Of a DNA stretch of 64,000 nucleotides, positions 23,461-35,093 are shown piece after piece. Position numbers and translations under genes: made by a program. Below the pieces are notes generated by a model. That model searched no databases, was not told the DNA's origin, and worked only from the letters and a program-made list of their open reading frames with translations. The stretch spans positions 7,646,001 through 7,710,000 of the forward strand of contig JAWQUS010000003.1 in the NCBI GenBank assembly GCA_036365455.1. The letters are read 5' to 3'. The stretch comes from Macrosoma leucophasiata (taxonomy: Eukaryota > Arthropoda > Insecta > Lepidoptera > Hedylidae). How positions within the stretch are numbered: position 1 is the first letter of the stretch; each line of letters opens with the position of its first letter.

Positions 23461-23755
23461 GCACGCCTGTAATCCCCGAAGAGGTAGGCAGAGGTAAATG
23501 CATGCATTCAAGCAAACATGCAAACACCCACGATTCGCCGGTTACGTTTTTGGCCCATGTAACAGGCGGCGAGCCAGTTGACATCTCCGGGCACATTACC
23601 AAACTTCGAGGTACTGAGAAATTTCCAGTAAATAGAAAAATCTCAATAGAACCAGAGATAAAGGACTTTACATCATTATCTCTGACAACCCCCTACCCGG
23701 GAATCGAACCCAGGAACTCAGCGTAGTGCCCTGCTACCACTAGGCTACCGAGGCT
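23461..23755 (-). repeat. SINE-B, tRNA-derived, full length
   Basis: On the minus strand the element begins with a tRNA-like head. Its A box is TAGCCTAGTGG (complement of 23737-23747) and its B box is GGTTCGATTCC (complement of 23700-23710), the internal RNA polymerase III promoter. A non-tRNA body of about 220 bases follows. Other copies lie at 21478, 27664, 39435, 43017 and 45887. Confidence 0.88.
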
Positions 23756-23756
23756 A

Positions 23757-23860
23757 GGTATATATGTACAAAAATATCCAGACCCGAACGAAATATCAGT
23801 AGGCTATGCAAATATTTGTCTCGGTACGGGGATCGTATACGTGAGCTTCAGTTAAAACGG
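23757..23860 (-). repeat. SINE-C fragment
   Basis: 'ggctatgcaaatatttgtct' followed by 'cggtacggggatcg' is a diverged reverse copy of the SINE-C B-box and body junction. It abuts SINE-B. Confidence 0.55.
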
Positions 23861-23899
23861 TCACCACAGACAACTGGCTTGAAATATTATTTCAGTAGT

Positions 23900-24016
23900 A
23901 TTGTTACTCCTGAGGCCTACGCTGTTGTGCCTCTGTGAAGGAAATTACGAGGCCGTACATTACTATCTGACCGGAATACGACAACAGTGAACACTCTTAT
24001 TGAGCGGCAAGTAATG
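23900..24016 (-). repeat. LepR1 partial copy
   Basis: Middle part only: 'actcctgaggcctacgctgt' to 'gagcggcaagtaatg'. Confidence 0.7.
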
Positions 24017-24249
24017 TTTAGCAGTGAGTTTTCCTTGTTATTTCGTTACACCTAATATCGTAATTTCTTTTTACACATTCCAATACTACACCAATTTGGC
24101 TGGTAGAACGGGAACACTCAGCTCTCTCAAAAAGTTACACTCTGACATTCATAAAAAAATTTACTCATTACATTATTTATAGACCAATGATATTCTACAC
24201 GATGGGCTACGAGAGAAAATAAAAATAACATCCACTTTACTATGTAAAG

Positions 24250-24405
24250 GAGATATCTACTCAAAAAATGTTTTATCAAGATTTTTTTTTAACACATGCT
24301 ATAGCTTTCTAATTATAATAGTCTCGGAACCAAGCTGCTATCAGATTGACGGATGGACCGACATGGCGAAACTATGAGATGGCTAGGGAGGGGAACCCTT
24401 TTCAC
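24250..24405 (-). repeat. LepR4 fragment
   Basis: 'agctttctaattata' and 'cggatggaccgacatggcga' followed by 'aggggaacccttt' match the terminal part of LepR4 in diverged form. Confidence 0.45.
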
Positions 24406-24547
24406 GATGAACGAACGATTTCACGAGCAGAGCTGATGAATGTCTGGGACGTTACTTAATTACGATAATCATAAAGGTAATTCCATCGACTACATAACAT
24501 CCTATTTAAGGTATCTATAATCGCCCCAGCGAACACCCGGCGACGAC

Positions 24548-24733
24548 CCGGTTAGTCCAGCGGTGTGAGATGACCGTATGATTCGAAGGGTCGCGGGTTC
24601 GATCCCCGCACCGGGAAAAATATTTGTATGGCCTACAGATATTTGTTTATGTATGTGTTGTATGTGTAAAATGGCATCCACGACACAGGTTTATACCTAC
24701 AGTCGGGCTGTGAGTGTAAGCGTATTAAAAAAA
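24548..24733 (+). repeat. SINE-C, tRNA-derived
   Basis: The tRNA-like head has an A-box region 'ttagtccagcggtgtgaga' and a B box 'ggttcgatccc' (24596-24606), followed by 'atttgtatggcctacagat' and a body ending 'gtgagtgtaagcgtatt'. The head lacks a normal anticodon arm, so this is a SINE. Related copies lie at 47220, 58730 (minus) and 23757 (minus). Confidence 0.88.
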
Positions 24734-24944
24734 AAGACAAAAGAGAAGAAGAACAAATCTCTTCCAAAGAGAAAAAGAAAGCTTTATGCCAGTTGGTCAA
24801 TCCATCTTCTTCGCCAACTGATATGACATGTTGTCTCGAGACATCTGCGATCGAACTTACCATATTTCAGTGGATCGTGACTATGTTCTTTGGGGTATTT
24901 ATTGGTTATTTGTATTGAAAATTGTACCAGTTTAATGATAATCT

Positions 24945-25075
24945 ATACTAATATTATAAAGCTGAAGAGTTTGTTTGTTTGAACGCGCTAATCTCAGGAA
25001 CTTCTGGTCCGATTTGAAAAATTCTTTCAGTTTTAGATAGCCCATTTATCGAGGAAGGCTATAGGCTGTTTCATC
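24945..25075 (+). repeat. Possible Helitron 5' end or related fragment
   Basis: 'tctatactaatattataaag' followed by 'gtttgtttgtttgaacgcg' and 'atctcaggaacttctggtcc' is the usual opening phrase of abundant lepidopteran repeats often classed as Helitrons. The assignment is from general recognition, and the 3' end (CTRR with hairpin) was not found. Confidence 0.4.
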
Positions 25076-25115
25076 ACGCTATGACTAATAAGAGCGGAGC
25101 AGCGCGATTAGAATA

Positions 25116-25219
25116 TTAGATTACCTAATCTATCTGCTTGCAAATGATAATATTCAGCTCTGTGATGTTGCGGTTAGATGGTAATGTATGGCCTCGTAAT
25201 AACTACCACAGAAGCTGTA
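25116..25219 (+). repeat. LepR1 partial copy
   Basis: Middle block 'gattacctaatctatctgct' to 'gtaataactaccacagaag', divergent subfamily, immediately followed by a fuller copy. Confidence 0.65.
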
Positions 25220-25500
25220 CTGGTGGTAGAGCCCCAATGACGGTGCTCGCGGGCGTAGGTACCACCGCATTACTTAATATACTTGCCGCTAAATGGTAGT
25301 GTTCAGCACTATCATGTTCCGGTCAGATGGTAATGTACGGCCCTGTAATTTCCTGCTCAGAGGCATTACACAGACCTTAGGCTTCAGGAGTGGTCACACA
25401 TCTGCATTTTGCCCTTGGTCTTTGTGTGGGTGTCTTTAGGCTGCAGTCATCACTTACCATCAGTGTGAACTGCATGCTTGTTTGCCACTTCCTTTACATT
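25220..25500 (+). repeat. LepR1 A-tailed retroposon
   Basis: Full-length plus-sense copy from 'ctggtggtagagccccaatg' to 'ttgccacttcctttacatt' plus an A-run. Confidence 0.85.
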
Positions 25501-25514
25501 AAAAAATGTAAAAC

Positions 25515-25662
25515 ATCTTAGAGCTCAGGGATGGCAACGCATCTGGCGTTGGTCTAAGATCTTATGCATATTGACCTCTGCTTTTTGTATATGTACTCGT
25601 ATATACCTGTACAATGCACTCACGACTTACCATCAACGTGAACTACGTGCTTGTTTGTCATT
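25515..25662 (+). repeat. LepR1 3' part
   Basis: 'agagctcagggatggcaacg' to 'gtgcttgtttgtcattta', the third LepR1 piece in a row in the same orientation. Confidence 0.65.
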
Positions 25663-25679
25663 TATATATATATATATAT
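25661..25679. repeat. (TA)n microsatellite
   Basis: An uninterrupted TA run of about nine units at the boundary between a LepR1 tail and an inverted LepR3 copy. Confidence 0.9.
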
Positions 25680-25960
25680 TAAATAAAATTGGAGTGTGTT
25701 TGTAATATAAAAATAACCGCTTCTTACTAAATACATATGAATGTATACACGGTACATATACCAAAACAATATTTTTTATAATTTTCGTCTGTCTGTCTGT
25801 CTGTTTGGCGGGGCTAATCTTGGGAACGGCGGGACCGATTTTGACGGAACTTTCATTGGCAGATAGCTGATGTAATAAGGAGTAACTTAGGCTACTTACT
25901 ACCGGGTAGATACTGAACAATCATAAATTCTAACGCGGGCGAAGTCGCGGGCACAGCTTG
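25669..25960 (-). repeat. Dispersed repeat LepR3, copy 3
   Basis: Reverse of 19304-19620, ending 'gaagtcgcgggcacagctt'. Non-coding; its ORF is a shadow. Confidence 0.8.
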
Positions 25961-26087
25961 TCATAAAATAAAAATTAACTTACTTATTATCACCCTCATA
26001 ACTACTTACCTACAACTGAGTTCTGGAATCAAAGTCAGCAAGAACAACTACGTGTATAGATAGTCAGCATATGAAAATTTTTTTTTT

Positions 26088-26195
26088 GTACGACCCTGTA
26101 ATATCTGGCGCAGAGGTGTGAGAACTTAGTCCTTAGGACTACCAACGCATCAACATTGAAATCTCAAAGTTTTGATGTAGATGTTTATAGGCTAG
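26088..26195 (+). repeat. LepR1 partial copy
   Basis: 'acgaccctgtaatatctggc' to 'gatgtagatgtttataggct' keeps the 3' half of the family. A GAA-rich run follows at 26196-26221. Confidence 0.6.
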
Positions 26196-26799
26196 AAGAA
26201 AAAAGAAGAAAGAAGAAGAACTGAATTTTTGTTTGTGACTTATAAAAAAATGCTAGCAGTTGGTAAATCACAGGTAAATATGATCATGCAATGTACTGTA
26301 TACTGCAGGAAACTCTCCGCTTATCCAAAATCAATCAAATATAGCTTTTATTACCATCTCTTAAGCCCGTGGGATCGAGCTGTCAGTTCTCTGAAGGTAC
26401 ATTTTGTTAAAACTGCAGTTCCCTTAAATCGTATAAATATCTTCACCCCAAGTAGGTACCTTCAGCGTAGTTTGAGAGCGTGGAGCGCCAAACATCTCTG
26501 ACTGCAAAAACTGCCATGCTATATCACACCGCGGACACTCCGCCAAAATTCCATACAAACGCTTAATTTGGTCTCTATTACACAGACATCAATCAGTGAC
26601 ATGTGCAACTGTGTGCGTAGAAAATACCAACCGTCGCCCATAAGAGGGGAGGAGGTTGGGTGATGCGGGGAAATAGGGCGGGACGTCGAATTGTCCATTC
26701 TATACGTACTCGTAGTATTATTAAATATTCTCTGGCTATAGGTGCACGGTGAAATATTAGTGGTGGTTCCCTCGAAGCAAGAGATTTGGAAGAGATTTT

Positions 26800-27077
26800 A
26801 CTGGTGGTAGAGCTCCAGTGACGGAGCTCGCGGGCGTAGGCACCACCGCATTACCTAATATACTTGCCGCTAAATGGTAGTGTTCAGCACTATCGTGTTC
26901 CGGTCCGGTGGCAATGTACGGCCCTGTAATTTCCGGCACAGAGGCGTAACACCTTAGGCCTCAGGAGTGGTAGCGCATCTGCATTTTGACCTTAGTCTTT
27001 GTGTGGGTGTCTATAGGCTGCAGCCATCACTTAACATCAACGTGAACTGCAAGCTTGTTTACGACTTCCATTACATA
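26800..27077 (+). repeat. LepR1 A-tailed retroposon, reference copy
   Basis: The clearest full-length copy: starts 'actggtggtagagctccagt' and ends 'cttccattacataaaaaa' with a pure A-run of about 16. The A-tail defines the sense strand of the family. No ORF, so it is a non-autonomous retroposon. Confidence 0.9.
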
Positions 27078-27414
27078 AAAAAAAAAAAAAAAGCAAAATG
27101 ATTTGTTTTATTACTCGTAGTAATGATCGATCTGGGCTCATCACGTGAGGTTATTTTTCTTCTGAACATTTCCGAATATTTACTGTTTTTGGACTATGTC
27201 GATTGCGTACGATGGTGTGTGTGCACTAGTAGACTTAAAGTAGTATATACGTAACTTTTTATAAATTACTGTCATTTCTCACGTTTTCGAGGTGATGGTC
27301 ATTTTTAAATTAATTAAAAATATGTTTTTTTATGCCCTTTTTGTTTTGATAATATCTTCTACTGAAAGCATATCGATCAGTAAAACAACCACCAAAAATT
27401 TCACTTTTGTAGTT

Positions 27415-27580
27415 GAACTAGCGGCTCGCTCCGGCTTCGCGCGAGTGAAATGTTACCTACCCTCTCCTATTATTCATCTTAGCGTGATGTTAAATCCTAT
27501 ATATAGCCTTATAGCCTTTCTCGATATCTAACACTGAAAGATTTTTTTCAAATTGGACCAGTAATTGCTGAGAATGATAT
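27415..27580 (+). repeat. Lepidopteran dispersed repeat fragment
   Basis: 'agcggctcgctccggcttcg' and, further on, 'ttcaaattggaccagtaat' is a phrase shared by many lepidopteran repeats. Single copy in this window. Confidence 0.45.
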
Positions 27581-27663
27581 TAGTATAGATGTGTATATTC
27601 AGGTTACTTCATATATGAATGCTACCAAATAAACGTAACTCCTAACGTTACTTCACGATTGCT

Positions 27664-27880
27664 ATCCCCGAAGGAGTAGTCAGAGGTAAAATGCATGCTT
27701 TCAAGATTCATGATTCGCCGATAACGTTTTTGGTACATTGTTACATGTGGCAAGCCTGTTGACATCTTCAGAAAGATTACCAAACTCCGAGGAACTGGGT
27801 AACTTCCATAAAATGGAATCGATTCACTACTGCTACGCTGAGATCCTGGGTTCGAACCCAGAACCTCACCGTACCGTGAC
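27664..27880 (-). repeat. SINE-B copy
   Basis: 'ccccgaaggagtagtcagag' to 'cctgggttcgaacccagaac'. The B-box side is retained. Confidence 0.7.
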
Positions 27881-27899
27881 CAAATTAACTAAGAATAAT

Positions 27900-30800
27900 A
27901 ATGTAATTAATCGTAGCATATAAATAACTGTAGACACAACGGTACTCACAGATATACTACATATTTTTTTAAATTTTGAAATGAAATTAAAACTATACAA
28001 TACAATATAAATATTTGTTTTTTCCTGCAACCTGAATATTTTTCTTGCTACAACCTATTTTTAACTCTCAAATCTCCAATCAAAACAATCGAAATCGTCC
28101 GAAAAAAAATTGTAAACGCAGAAACAAAATAAAACCCCATCACGACGCGACAAATTGATGTCATCCATCCCGCTCTAGCTAACAGTCGCTACATATCACA
28201 CGGCGCACGTTCTCGGCATTTTTCCTTTATATATTATTAATACATAAGTACAACAGTGCACCGCTTCCACCCGCCACTTGCTTATAAGTCCGTCCTTTTC
28301 TATATTGTTGGGTCTAGTTTTCCCAAGCGACCGAACCTCGAGGGTAAAACTCCCTAGGGTTGGTATTGACTCTACTATGGAAGGAAAGTTATCTGTACAC
28401 CTATTGTCGGCCACCCCCACCCACCCTCCGTACACCCACCGAAGGACTTTCTTACGCGTTTTACGTTTTTATTTTTTTCTTTTTCGTATCCGATGTAGGT
28501 TTGATGGTGTATTGTTGATTTGTTGGACACTTGTTGATTAGCAGCGGATAATTGGTTGACGATAAACTTTGGCTTCAACGCATTCAGGATATAAAAGCGA
28601 TAATGTAAATTGTTTTTCCTTCCTGACTTTCTTTGTGATGTTTTCCCGAAGTAATGTAGCATCAATATGTTTTATTTTATTGCTCAGATTGCTAAATCGT
28701 GTAATGTTGTCGCTTATCATTACTAGGTTTACTTACATCATGAATCATAGCTACAGATTCCATGAATTACTGAATTGAATAGTTTGAAGGTACACCTTGA
28801 ACTTGTAATCCTATATTGTCAAACATGAAGTGTATTTTCGCTTATCTAGGCATATTTGTCCCTTTGTCACATAATTCCATTCACAAAGACAACTTTTTTT
28901 AATTTTTGTTCAAAATTTATCAATTTCATGGAAACCGAGTTATTTTTTAGTGTTTTAAGAGATATATAGTGTTATAATGTGAACATTGTTTAATAGTTGT
29001 GATAATATGCCCTTATTGTACAATCTATTGAATAATATTAAAATACACTATTATAAAATATAAAATATCATATTTTCAAGATTAGCAGTAAAAGAGATTG
29101 CTACGGAATCACCCAAAAACTAAATTACAATTTGTAACACGACCCGAACAAACTTAATACCATTTAAGGGCAAGTGCACACCGGACGCTAATTTGGTAAT
29201 GCCCGCCGGCGGCCACGTGTCACGCGACCGCCACGCGACGGATTGAAGCGACTACGCGATTTGTTCACTTAACTTATTTATCATGGAGGGACAAATGTTC
29301 GCAGATAAAAATGTCAATCATTGTCATAGTATGTCTAGATTACCTCACAATTGAATGTATTCTTGTAATGATGCTCTGTTATTTTGTTTTTAGTTAAATA
29401 ATGAACATTCCCAAGGGTGGAAATAAGATGTTTATCTGTGATTCAATGTGCGAACAACCACGTGATTTTGGTTATAATTTTTAGAGAACTGTAGGCAGAG
29501 GATAAGGTAAATAGGCGATACTTTTGGTTATCAATTCCATGGCCAATTAAAACTAATTGTATGTATCTACCATAGTAAAATTTAGAACGGATTCTATTGG
29601 ACCAATATGTTTATATAACCACAATTAAAATATAGACATCAATCTATGCGGAATCCAGATGAGGGATAGGCCATGCCATTCCAGGGAGTGACATCCGGAG
29701 GAAACGTGCACGTCGCCCGACACGTGCGCCGCACACGACGACAAACGAGCGCAACTAAACACTCATTTGGATTATTGTAGCGTAATCGTGTTACAAAAAT
29801 GTATATTATGCACACAGCTTAACTATGAAAAAATCTCAATCACGTGAGTGGTGTCACATTCGATTTTTTTCTTTAATATACTCGTATATATTTAACTAGC
29901 AGATAGATATAGACTAGATTTTGTTACTGCGAAAAATAATATAAAATTCGAAATTGAGTTTGAAATAAAAAATATATATATAAAGTAGAAAATTGCTAAA
30001 CTGCATCTTAACCCCATTATATTGTCAATCTATGTTTTTTAAAGTACTTGTTGACATTATGAATATTATACCTATCATACTAGATGCCCAAGTGAACTCT
30101 GTATCGCCTTAGCGCTTCAGCGGTTTAAAACATATTTTACGACCGGTATTTTTTTCATAGACATTTTGCATTACATTGCAGCTACAGATTCAAAATACAG
30201 GCGTGATACTACAATTTTTTTTCTAGTGTGAAAGCACAATATAGTTTAAGTACTCTTCTACCTAACCGATCTCGGAACCTCACATTACCATCATCTCAAT
30301 TCTTACCTTTGGGATAACCTCACATAATAACACTGAGGTAATGGTCGTGTAATATCACGATCGTTTCAGTTGACGAAAACGACCAGCCACTACGTAGGTA
30401 CATATTCAAAAAGGTCAGTCACTGACTCAAATCGTCCCTTCAAGTATTTTTAAATTATGATAATTAATTTATGTTTACAATGAGAGCGCCTCAAACTACT
30501 CCATTTTAATGTTAATTCCCCAGTAATACAATCCCCATTCCTCACTGACACAATTAGGAGCAGCTATAAACCCATGCATTATCTAGTCACGACCAACAAT
30601 GAAAAATATTACCCTTGGAGAACAAAAATGGTTAGTATAATATTACAAGTAGGGTGCAAACGGTACCATGTGTGAAATCACAATGCGTCTAATACTTATG
30701 TTGTTTTTGTTTGAGTCTGTATGATGGATGCTTTTTTCTGTTCAATGACCCACTGTCATTTTTAAAGTAGCCTATTGTATGAATTTATCTAAGCTGATAA

Positions 30801-31140
30801 TTTTGGCAAATTTCACTGATCATCTGATAATATCATACTGCAGGGTATCTTATTTTGTAGCATTAAAATGAGTAGAGCTATATGCATCAAACTAATTATA
30901 TTAATACAGCATATAAATTTACTGATGCTGCACAAGCTCAAAGGCGCTTCATCATCTTTTTGCCAATAAACAGTATTGTAGGGAATGCCAAAGCAGTAGT
31001 TTACAATTACTACACCTAAATTAATAAGACAAAACATTTATATGATGTAATCAATGATAAATGCTTACAATAGTTTGAATAGTGTGTTTTCTTTTCAAAT
31101 AAATGAATAGTAAACATAGAACAAATAGAAAAAATAAAAT
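27900..31140. other. Repeat-poor intergenic region downstream of kn
   Basis: No gene recognised. 28140-28560 is somewhat GC-richer and has mixed short ORFs on both strands; it contains TCCCTAGGGT at 28351-28360, one mismatch from the COE consensus. 29160-29290 and 29690-29760 are GC-rich patches with CACGTG-type E-boxes. None of the LepR or SINE families seen further left was found here. Confidence 0.4.
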
Positions 31141-31142
31141 AA

Positions 31143-32368
31143 CACCATAATCATGTATATGTAATTTTAATTTCGTATTTGTGATAGTTGCCTTAATAAC
31201 GATACAATGTACAAGTCTTATTCGATATACAATTGCGATAAATAATACGTAAACAACTATATTTCATATTCTGGGAGGAAATCTCCAAAACAGTTTTGCC
31301 AGACGGAGAAATTTAAGCAGTATTTAGGACAAACCCATCTTGTTTATATATTTCGTATACATCGTTTAAGGAAACTTTATTTCGTTGTATTTTCATAGAA
31401 ATTCCCATAGAATAATCGTCTTACAGAGGATATGTTTTGTTCCAACCAAGATATGATCATTCATTTACATTCGTTGTACAATTAAATATGTACGACATGT
31501 ACATATGCACTTAACGGTATATTTATAAAACTAGTCAAGTCAAAGAAGAATCAAAATTTACAAGTTGATTGTATTAAAATTTACAACATTACTTACAATA
31601 AATATATCACAGACGTTACAAAAAATGAATCGGACACACATACGAATTATAAAGGTACCAATTTTTACACAATACTTTTTTCTAATAGCCCTGAGCATTC
31701 TCCAGAAATCTAAGTATTGGGCTCTTTTATATAAAAACTACAGGTTTAGCTTTTCAATCTAGCAACCAAACTATGAAATTGAGTAGAATACGCGATGTAC
31801 TAATATTTACAAGTAAATTACATTATATTTACATTTCACTGTCTATTGTGTGCCGCCTTGAAAGAGAAAATAATTTAAGGTTATGTTGAAGTATTAAATT
31901 CGCAGACTACTATACTGCCATCGAGCATTTAAAAATAAAATAAAATGTTACAAACGTTTGTAAAATAATTAGTAACAATACACTTTTGAAAGATAACATA
32001 GATTTTCCTTTTATAACGATCAAAGTAAATGATTATAACAAACAGTAAATTTGTGGTACCTAGTCACATTCACTTTGTTCTTTAAACAACACAAATTCTT
32101 GGTGAAAAATTAATAAAACAAAATTCGACAATACTGATTTATCATAGAATTTAAAGAAACGTAATTCAATAAAAATAAGAATACCTATGTTACTTGGATG
32201 CTAAAGGTGCTGTCTGCGCATACTGTTGTGCACTACAAGTAGGTAACGAAAATGGATTCACGCTGAATGGCGATGATACGAGGCCACCCATTCCTGCAGA
32301 CAAAACGAAACATTAATAAGTTGTACATAGTATATAAATATAGCATCATCTAAACATATCATAGTGTC
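31143..32368. repeat. 1,226-bp tandem duplication, left copy
   Basis: Matches 32378-33603 at a constant offset of 1,235 bases. No difference was seen in the long stretches compared by eye. It contains the terminal knot exon at 32190-32293, the sequence after its stop (3' UTR) and a short intronic flank. Nine bases (32369-32377) separate the copies. Either a very recent duplication or an assembly artefact. Confidence 0.96.
32190..32293 (-). CDS. kn: knot short terminal exon, distal duplicate copy
   Basis: Second, transcript-distal copy of the short last exon. After acceptor TTTTGTCTGCAG it begins with two bases that complete the phase-1 codon left by exon 36276-36410, giving Arg. It then reads 33 residues beginning MGGLVSSPFSVNPFSLPTC and stops at TAA (32190-32192). 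Its sequence, acceptor and frame equal those at 33425-33528, so splicing to either yields the same protein end. Being farther from the donor, it may be redundant, or it may be the ancestral one. The short Ser/Pro-rich tail resembles a known insect knot isoform ending, from memory. Confidence 0.75.
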
Positions 32369-32377
32369 CATAATCAT

Positions 32378-33603
32378 CACCATAATCATGTATATGTAAT
32401 TTTAATTTCGTATTTGTGATAGTTGCCTTAATAACGATACAATGTACAAGTCTTATTCGATATACAATTGCGATAAATAATACGTAAACAACTATATTTC
32501 ATATTCTGGGAGGAAATCTCCAAAACAGTTTTGCCAGACGGAGAAATTTAAGCAGTATTTAGGACAAACCCATCTTGTTTATATATTTCGTATACATCGT
32601 TTAAGGAAACTTTATTTCGTTGTATTTTCATAGAAATTCCCATAGAATAATCGTCTTACAGAGGATATGTTTTGTTCCAACCAAGATATGATCATTCATT
32701 TACATTCGTTGTACAATTAAATATGTACGACATGTACATATGCACTTAACGGTATATTTATAAAACTAGTCAAGTCAAAGAAGAATCAAAATTTACAAGT
32801 TGATTGTATTAAAATTTACAACATTACTTACAATAAATATATCACAGACGTTACAAAAAATGAATCGGACACACATACGAATTATAAAGGTACCAATTTT
32901 TACACAATACTTTTTTCTAATAGCCCTGAGCATTCTCCAGAAATCTAAGTATTGGGCTCTTTTATATAAAAACTACAGGTTTAGCTTTTCAATCTAGCAA
33001 CCAAACTATGAAATTGAGTAGAATACGCGATGTACTAATATTTACAAGTAAATTACATTATATTTACATTTCACTGTCTATTGTGTGCCGCCTTGAAAGA
33101 GAAAATAATTTAAGGTTATGTTGAAGTATTAAATTCGCAGACTACTATACTGCCATCGAGCATTTAAAAATAAAATAAAATGTTACAAACGTTTGTAAAA
33201 TAATTAGTAACAATACACTTTTGAAAGATAACATAGATTTTCCTTTTATAACGATCAAAGTAAATGATTATAACAAACAGTAAATTTGTGGTACCTAGTC
33301 ACATTCACTTTGTTCTTTAAACAACACAAATTCTTGGTGAAAAATTAATAAAACAAAATTCGACAATACTGATTTATCATAGAATTTAAAGAAACGTAAT
33401 TCAATAAAAATAAGAATACCTATGTTACTTGGATGCTAAAGGTGCTGTCTGCGCATACTGTTGTGCACTACAAGTAGGTAACGAAAATGGATTCACGCTG
33501 AATGGCGATGATACGAGGCCACCCATTCCTGCAGACAAAACGAAACATTAATAAGTTGTACATAGTATATAAATATAGCATCATCTAAACATATCATAGT
33601 GTC
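32378..33603. repeat. 1,226-bp tandem duplication, right copy
   Basis: See 31143-32368. The right edge is defined by the first mismatch after 'catagtgtc' (33604 versus 32369). A 65-residue plus-strand ORF present in both copies (31565, 32800) is a by-product of the duplication, not a gene. Confidence 0.96.
33425..33528 (-). CDS. kn: knot short terminal exon, proximal duplicate copy
   Basis: First of the two short last exons reached by the transcript after the 34021-34319 exon is skipped. Same acceptor (TCTGCAG), two-base lead-in, 33-residue tail (…QYAQTAPLASK) and TAA stop (33425-33427) as the distal copy. The intron from 36275 to 33529 would be about 2.7 kb. Together with the visible upstream exons it gives about 337 residues. 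The phase match and clean splice acceptor support a real exon; that both copies exist in the genome needs confirmation. Confidence 0.8.
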
Positions 33604-34020
33604 TATTTTACAACGTATACTCTCACTACTTGTTAGATCCAAAATAGCTTATGTAAAAATAATACAATAAAATATAAAACCCAGTAAAATTATCATAAAA
33701 AATAATAGTCATATTCGATTTTTTTTTCTAATGCTCCTACAGGTATTTGAAGATACCCAATCGATAAGTCAAGGAAATAAAGTTTATATTACACTTCACC
33801 TACTCAAAACAATACATGAATTAAAAAATTCGTAAATATAAAGGTTTGAAATTGAAAAAAAGAATAATATCTCATCTCCGATTTGGTAGCTCCAAATTAT
33901 CTTTCATAGGTATACATCAAAATGTGTTCCAAAGATCAGTGCTCAAGTGGAAAAGCAAAACAACGCAAGCGGAAGGAATTCAAGCAAAACAAAACGGGAT
34001 CGGAATAAAAATCAGAGCTA

Positions 34021-34319
34021 CTAACACTGGACAGCTAGATGTTGCCAATTTTGATGATGTTGTATATTGGCAACGCGAGGCGGACTGTGTCTCACCACCG
34101 CAAAGGCGCTCCTTAGCTTACTCTCTTTACTCAGTTGCCCTTTCATATCGCTGTCGCTGCATTTTGCATGAGTGTTTGCTGGACAGTCGGCCGCGCTTTT
34201 AGAATCCACATTTCTTTCACTGTAATGTCCGCTATCTTTCGTGTTATACGCGTTATAGTGGTGATGGTCAGACGATAAGTGTCCATTCATGTTCGCCGGG
34301 TGATATGGTCCTAGAGAAA
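34021..34319 (-). CDS. kn: knot long terminal exon (COE C-terminal tail)
   Basis: After acceptor CCCGTCCAG the exon supplies two bases that complete a Leu codon with the phase-1 end of 36276-36410. It then reads 98 residues to a TAG at 34021-34023. Near the start is GPYHPANM and near the end SKLRSAFAVVRHSPP. Vertebrate EBF tails have a comparable spacing of a PANM motif and KSAFAPVVRPQTSPP, so this is probably the conserved COE transactivation tail. The middle is His/Ser/Asp/Lys-rich and hydrophilic. It is an alternative to the short terminal exons because it has its own stop. A plus-strand ORF over it (33846-34202) is a shadow. No clear AATAAA was seen just after it. Confidence 0.75.
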
Positions 34320-35093
34320 CTGGACGGGATAAAGAAAACAGGGGTTAACACAAAGCGACACAAACAAACAGACGGCGTGCGGAAGCGTTGGAAATGTGAA
34401 CTTAAATCTCGTTTTGTGTTGACTTTGAATAGAAACAGTCTTGAAGTTGATGGAATGTAATGCCTACGTCGCCTGCTTTATTTGTTGTGAGTAATATTCA
34501 AGAAATGTACAAGATATTATGCTTTTATAGAATTAGTTTCAATTTCAATTTATATCTATCAAGATTTAACACTGTAAATTTGTTTAATTTTATAGGAATG
34601 ACTTTTTTATAAATAAATTTGTAGATATTTCATTCGATGGTTAATCGTAAAATTGTATTTTACTGCAATTCCACTTGACAGATAGTTTTCGATCCATGAA
34701 ACAATTTCCAGCATGATTGATTTTATCAGACTATTCGTTTGATTCGATTGAAATACCAATTTAAATGTTTTTAAGCTATCATCAAGCTGTACTGCAAAGC
34801 CATTATTTTTATTTATTGTATACCAGTTTAACACTAAATGAATCATATATATTAAACTTATTAAGTAGGTAGGAGTTGAAAATGTATATAACACGAAAGA
34901 AATAAGTATAGACCTCATCAGCGGAAATTTGTTCTTGTGTTTTTATTATTAGTTAGTTTGTATTCTTTATTTATAAAGCAAACGACGTTGGTTTGAAAGA
35001 ACGTTAAATTTATGTTACTTTTCACCATGAAAACTAATTTAATCATAATATCAATAAGAAGGACAAAATATATTGTTTATTAATTGTAATATT

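Noticed and set aside
23427..23726. 99-residue plus-strand ORF
   Set aside because: Entirely within a SINE-B copy and in the opposite sense to the element.
24548..24612. Possible functional tRNA gene
   Set aside because: Good A and B boxes, but it runs into a repeat body shared with 47220-47390 and 58730-58856, so it is a SINE head.
31565..32997. Two equal 65-residue plus-strand ORFs at 31565 and 32800
   Set aside because: They are equal only because the whole 1,226-bp segment is duplicated; they fall in the 3' UTR of knot on the other strand and have low-complexity composition.
33846..34202. 118-residue plus-strand ORF
   Set aside because: It lies antisense over the long terminal knot exon and has no recognisable content; the minus frame has matching splice phase and COE-like motifs.
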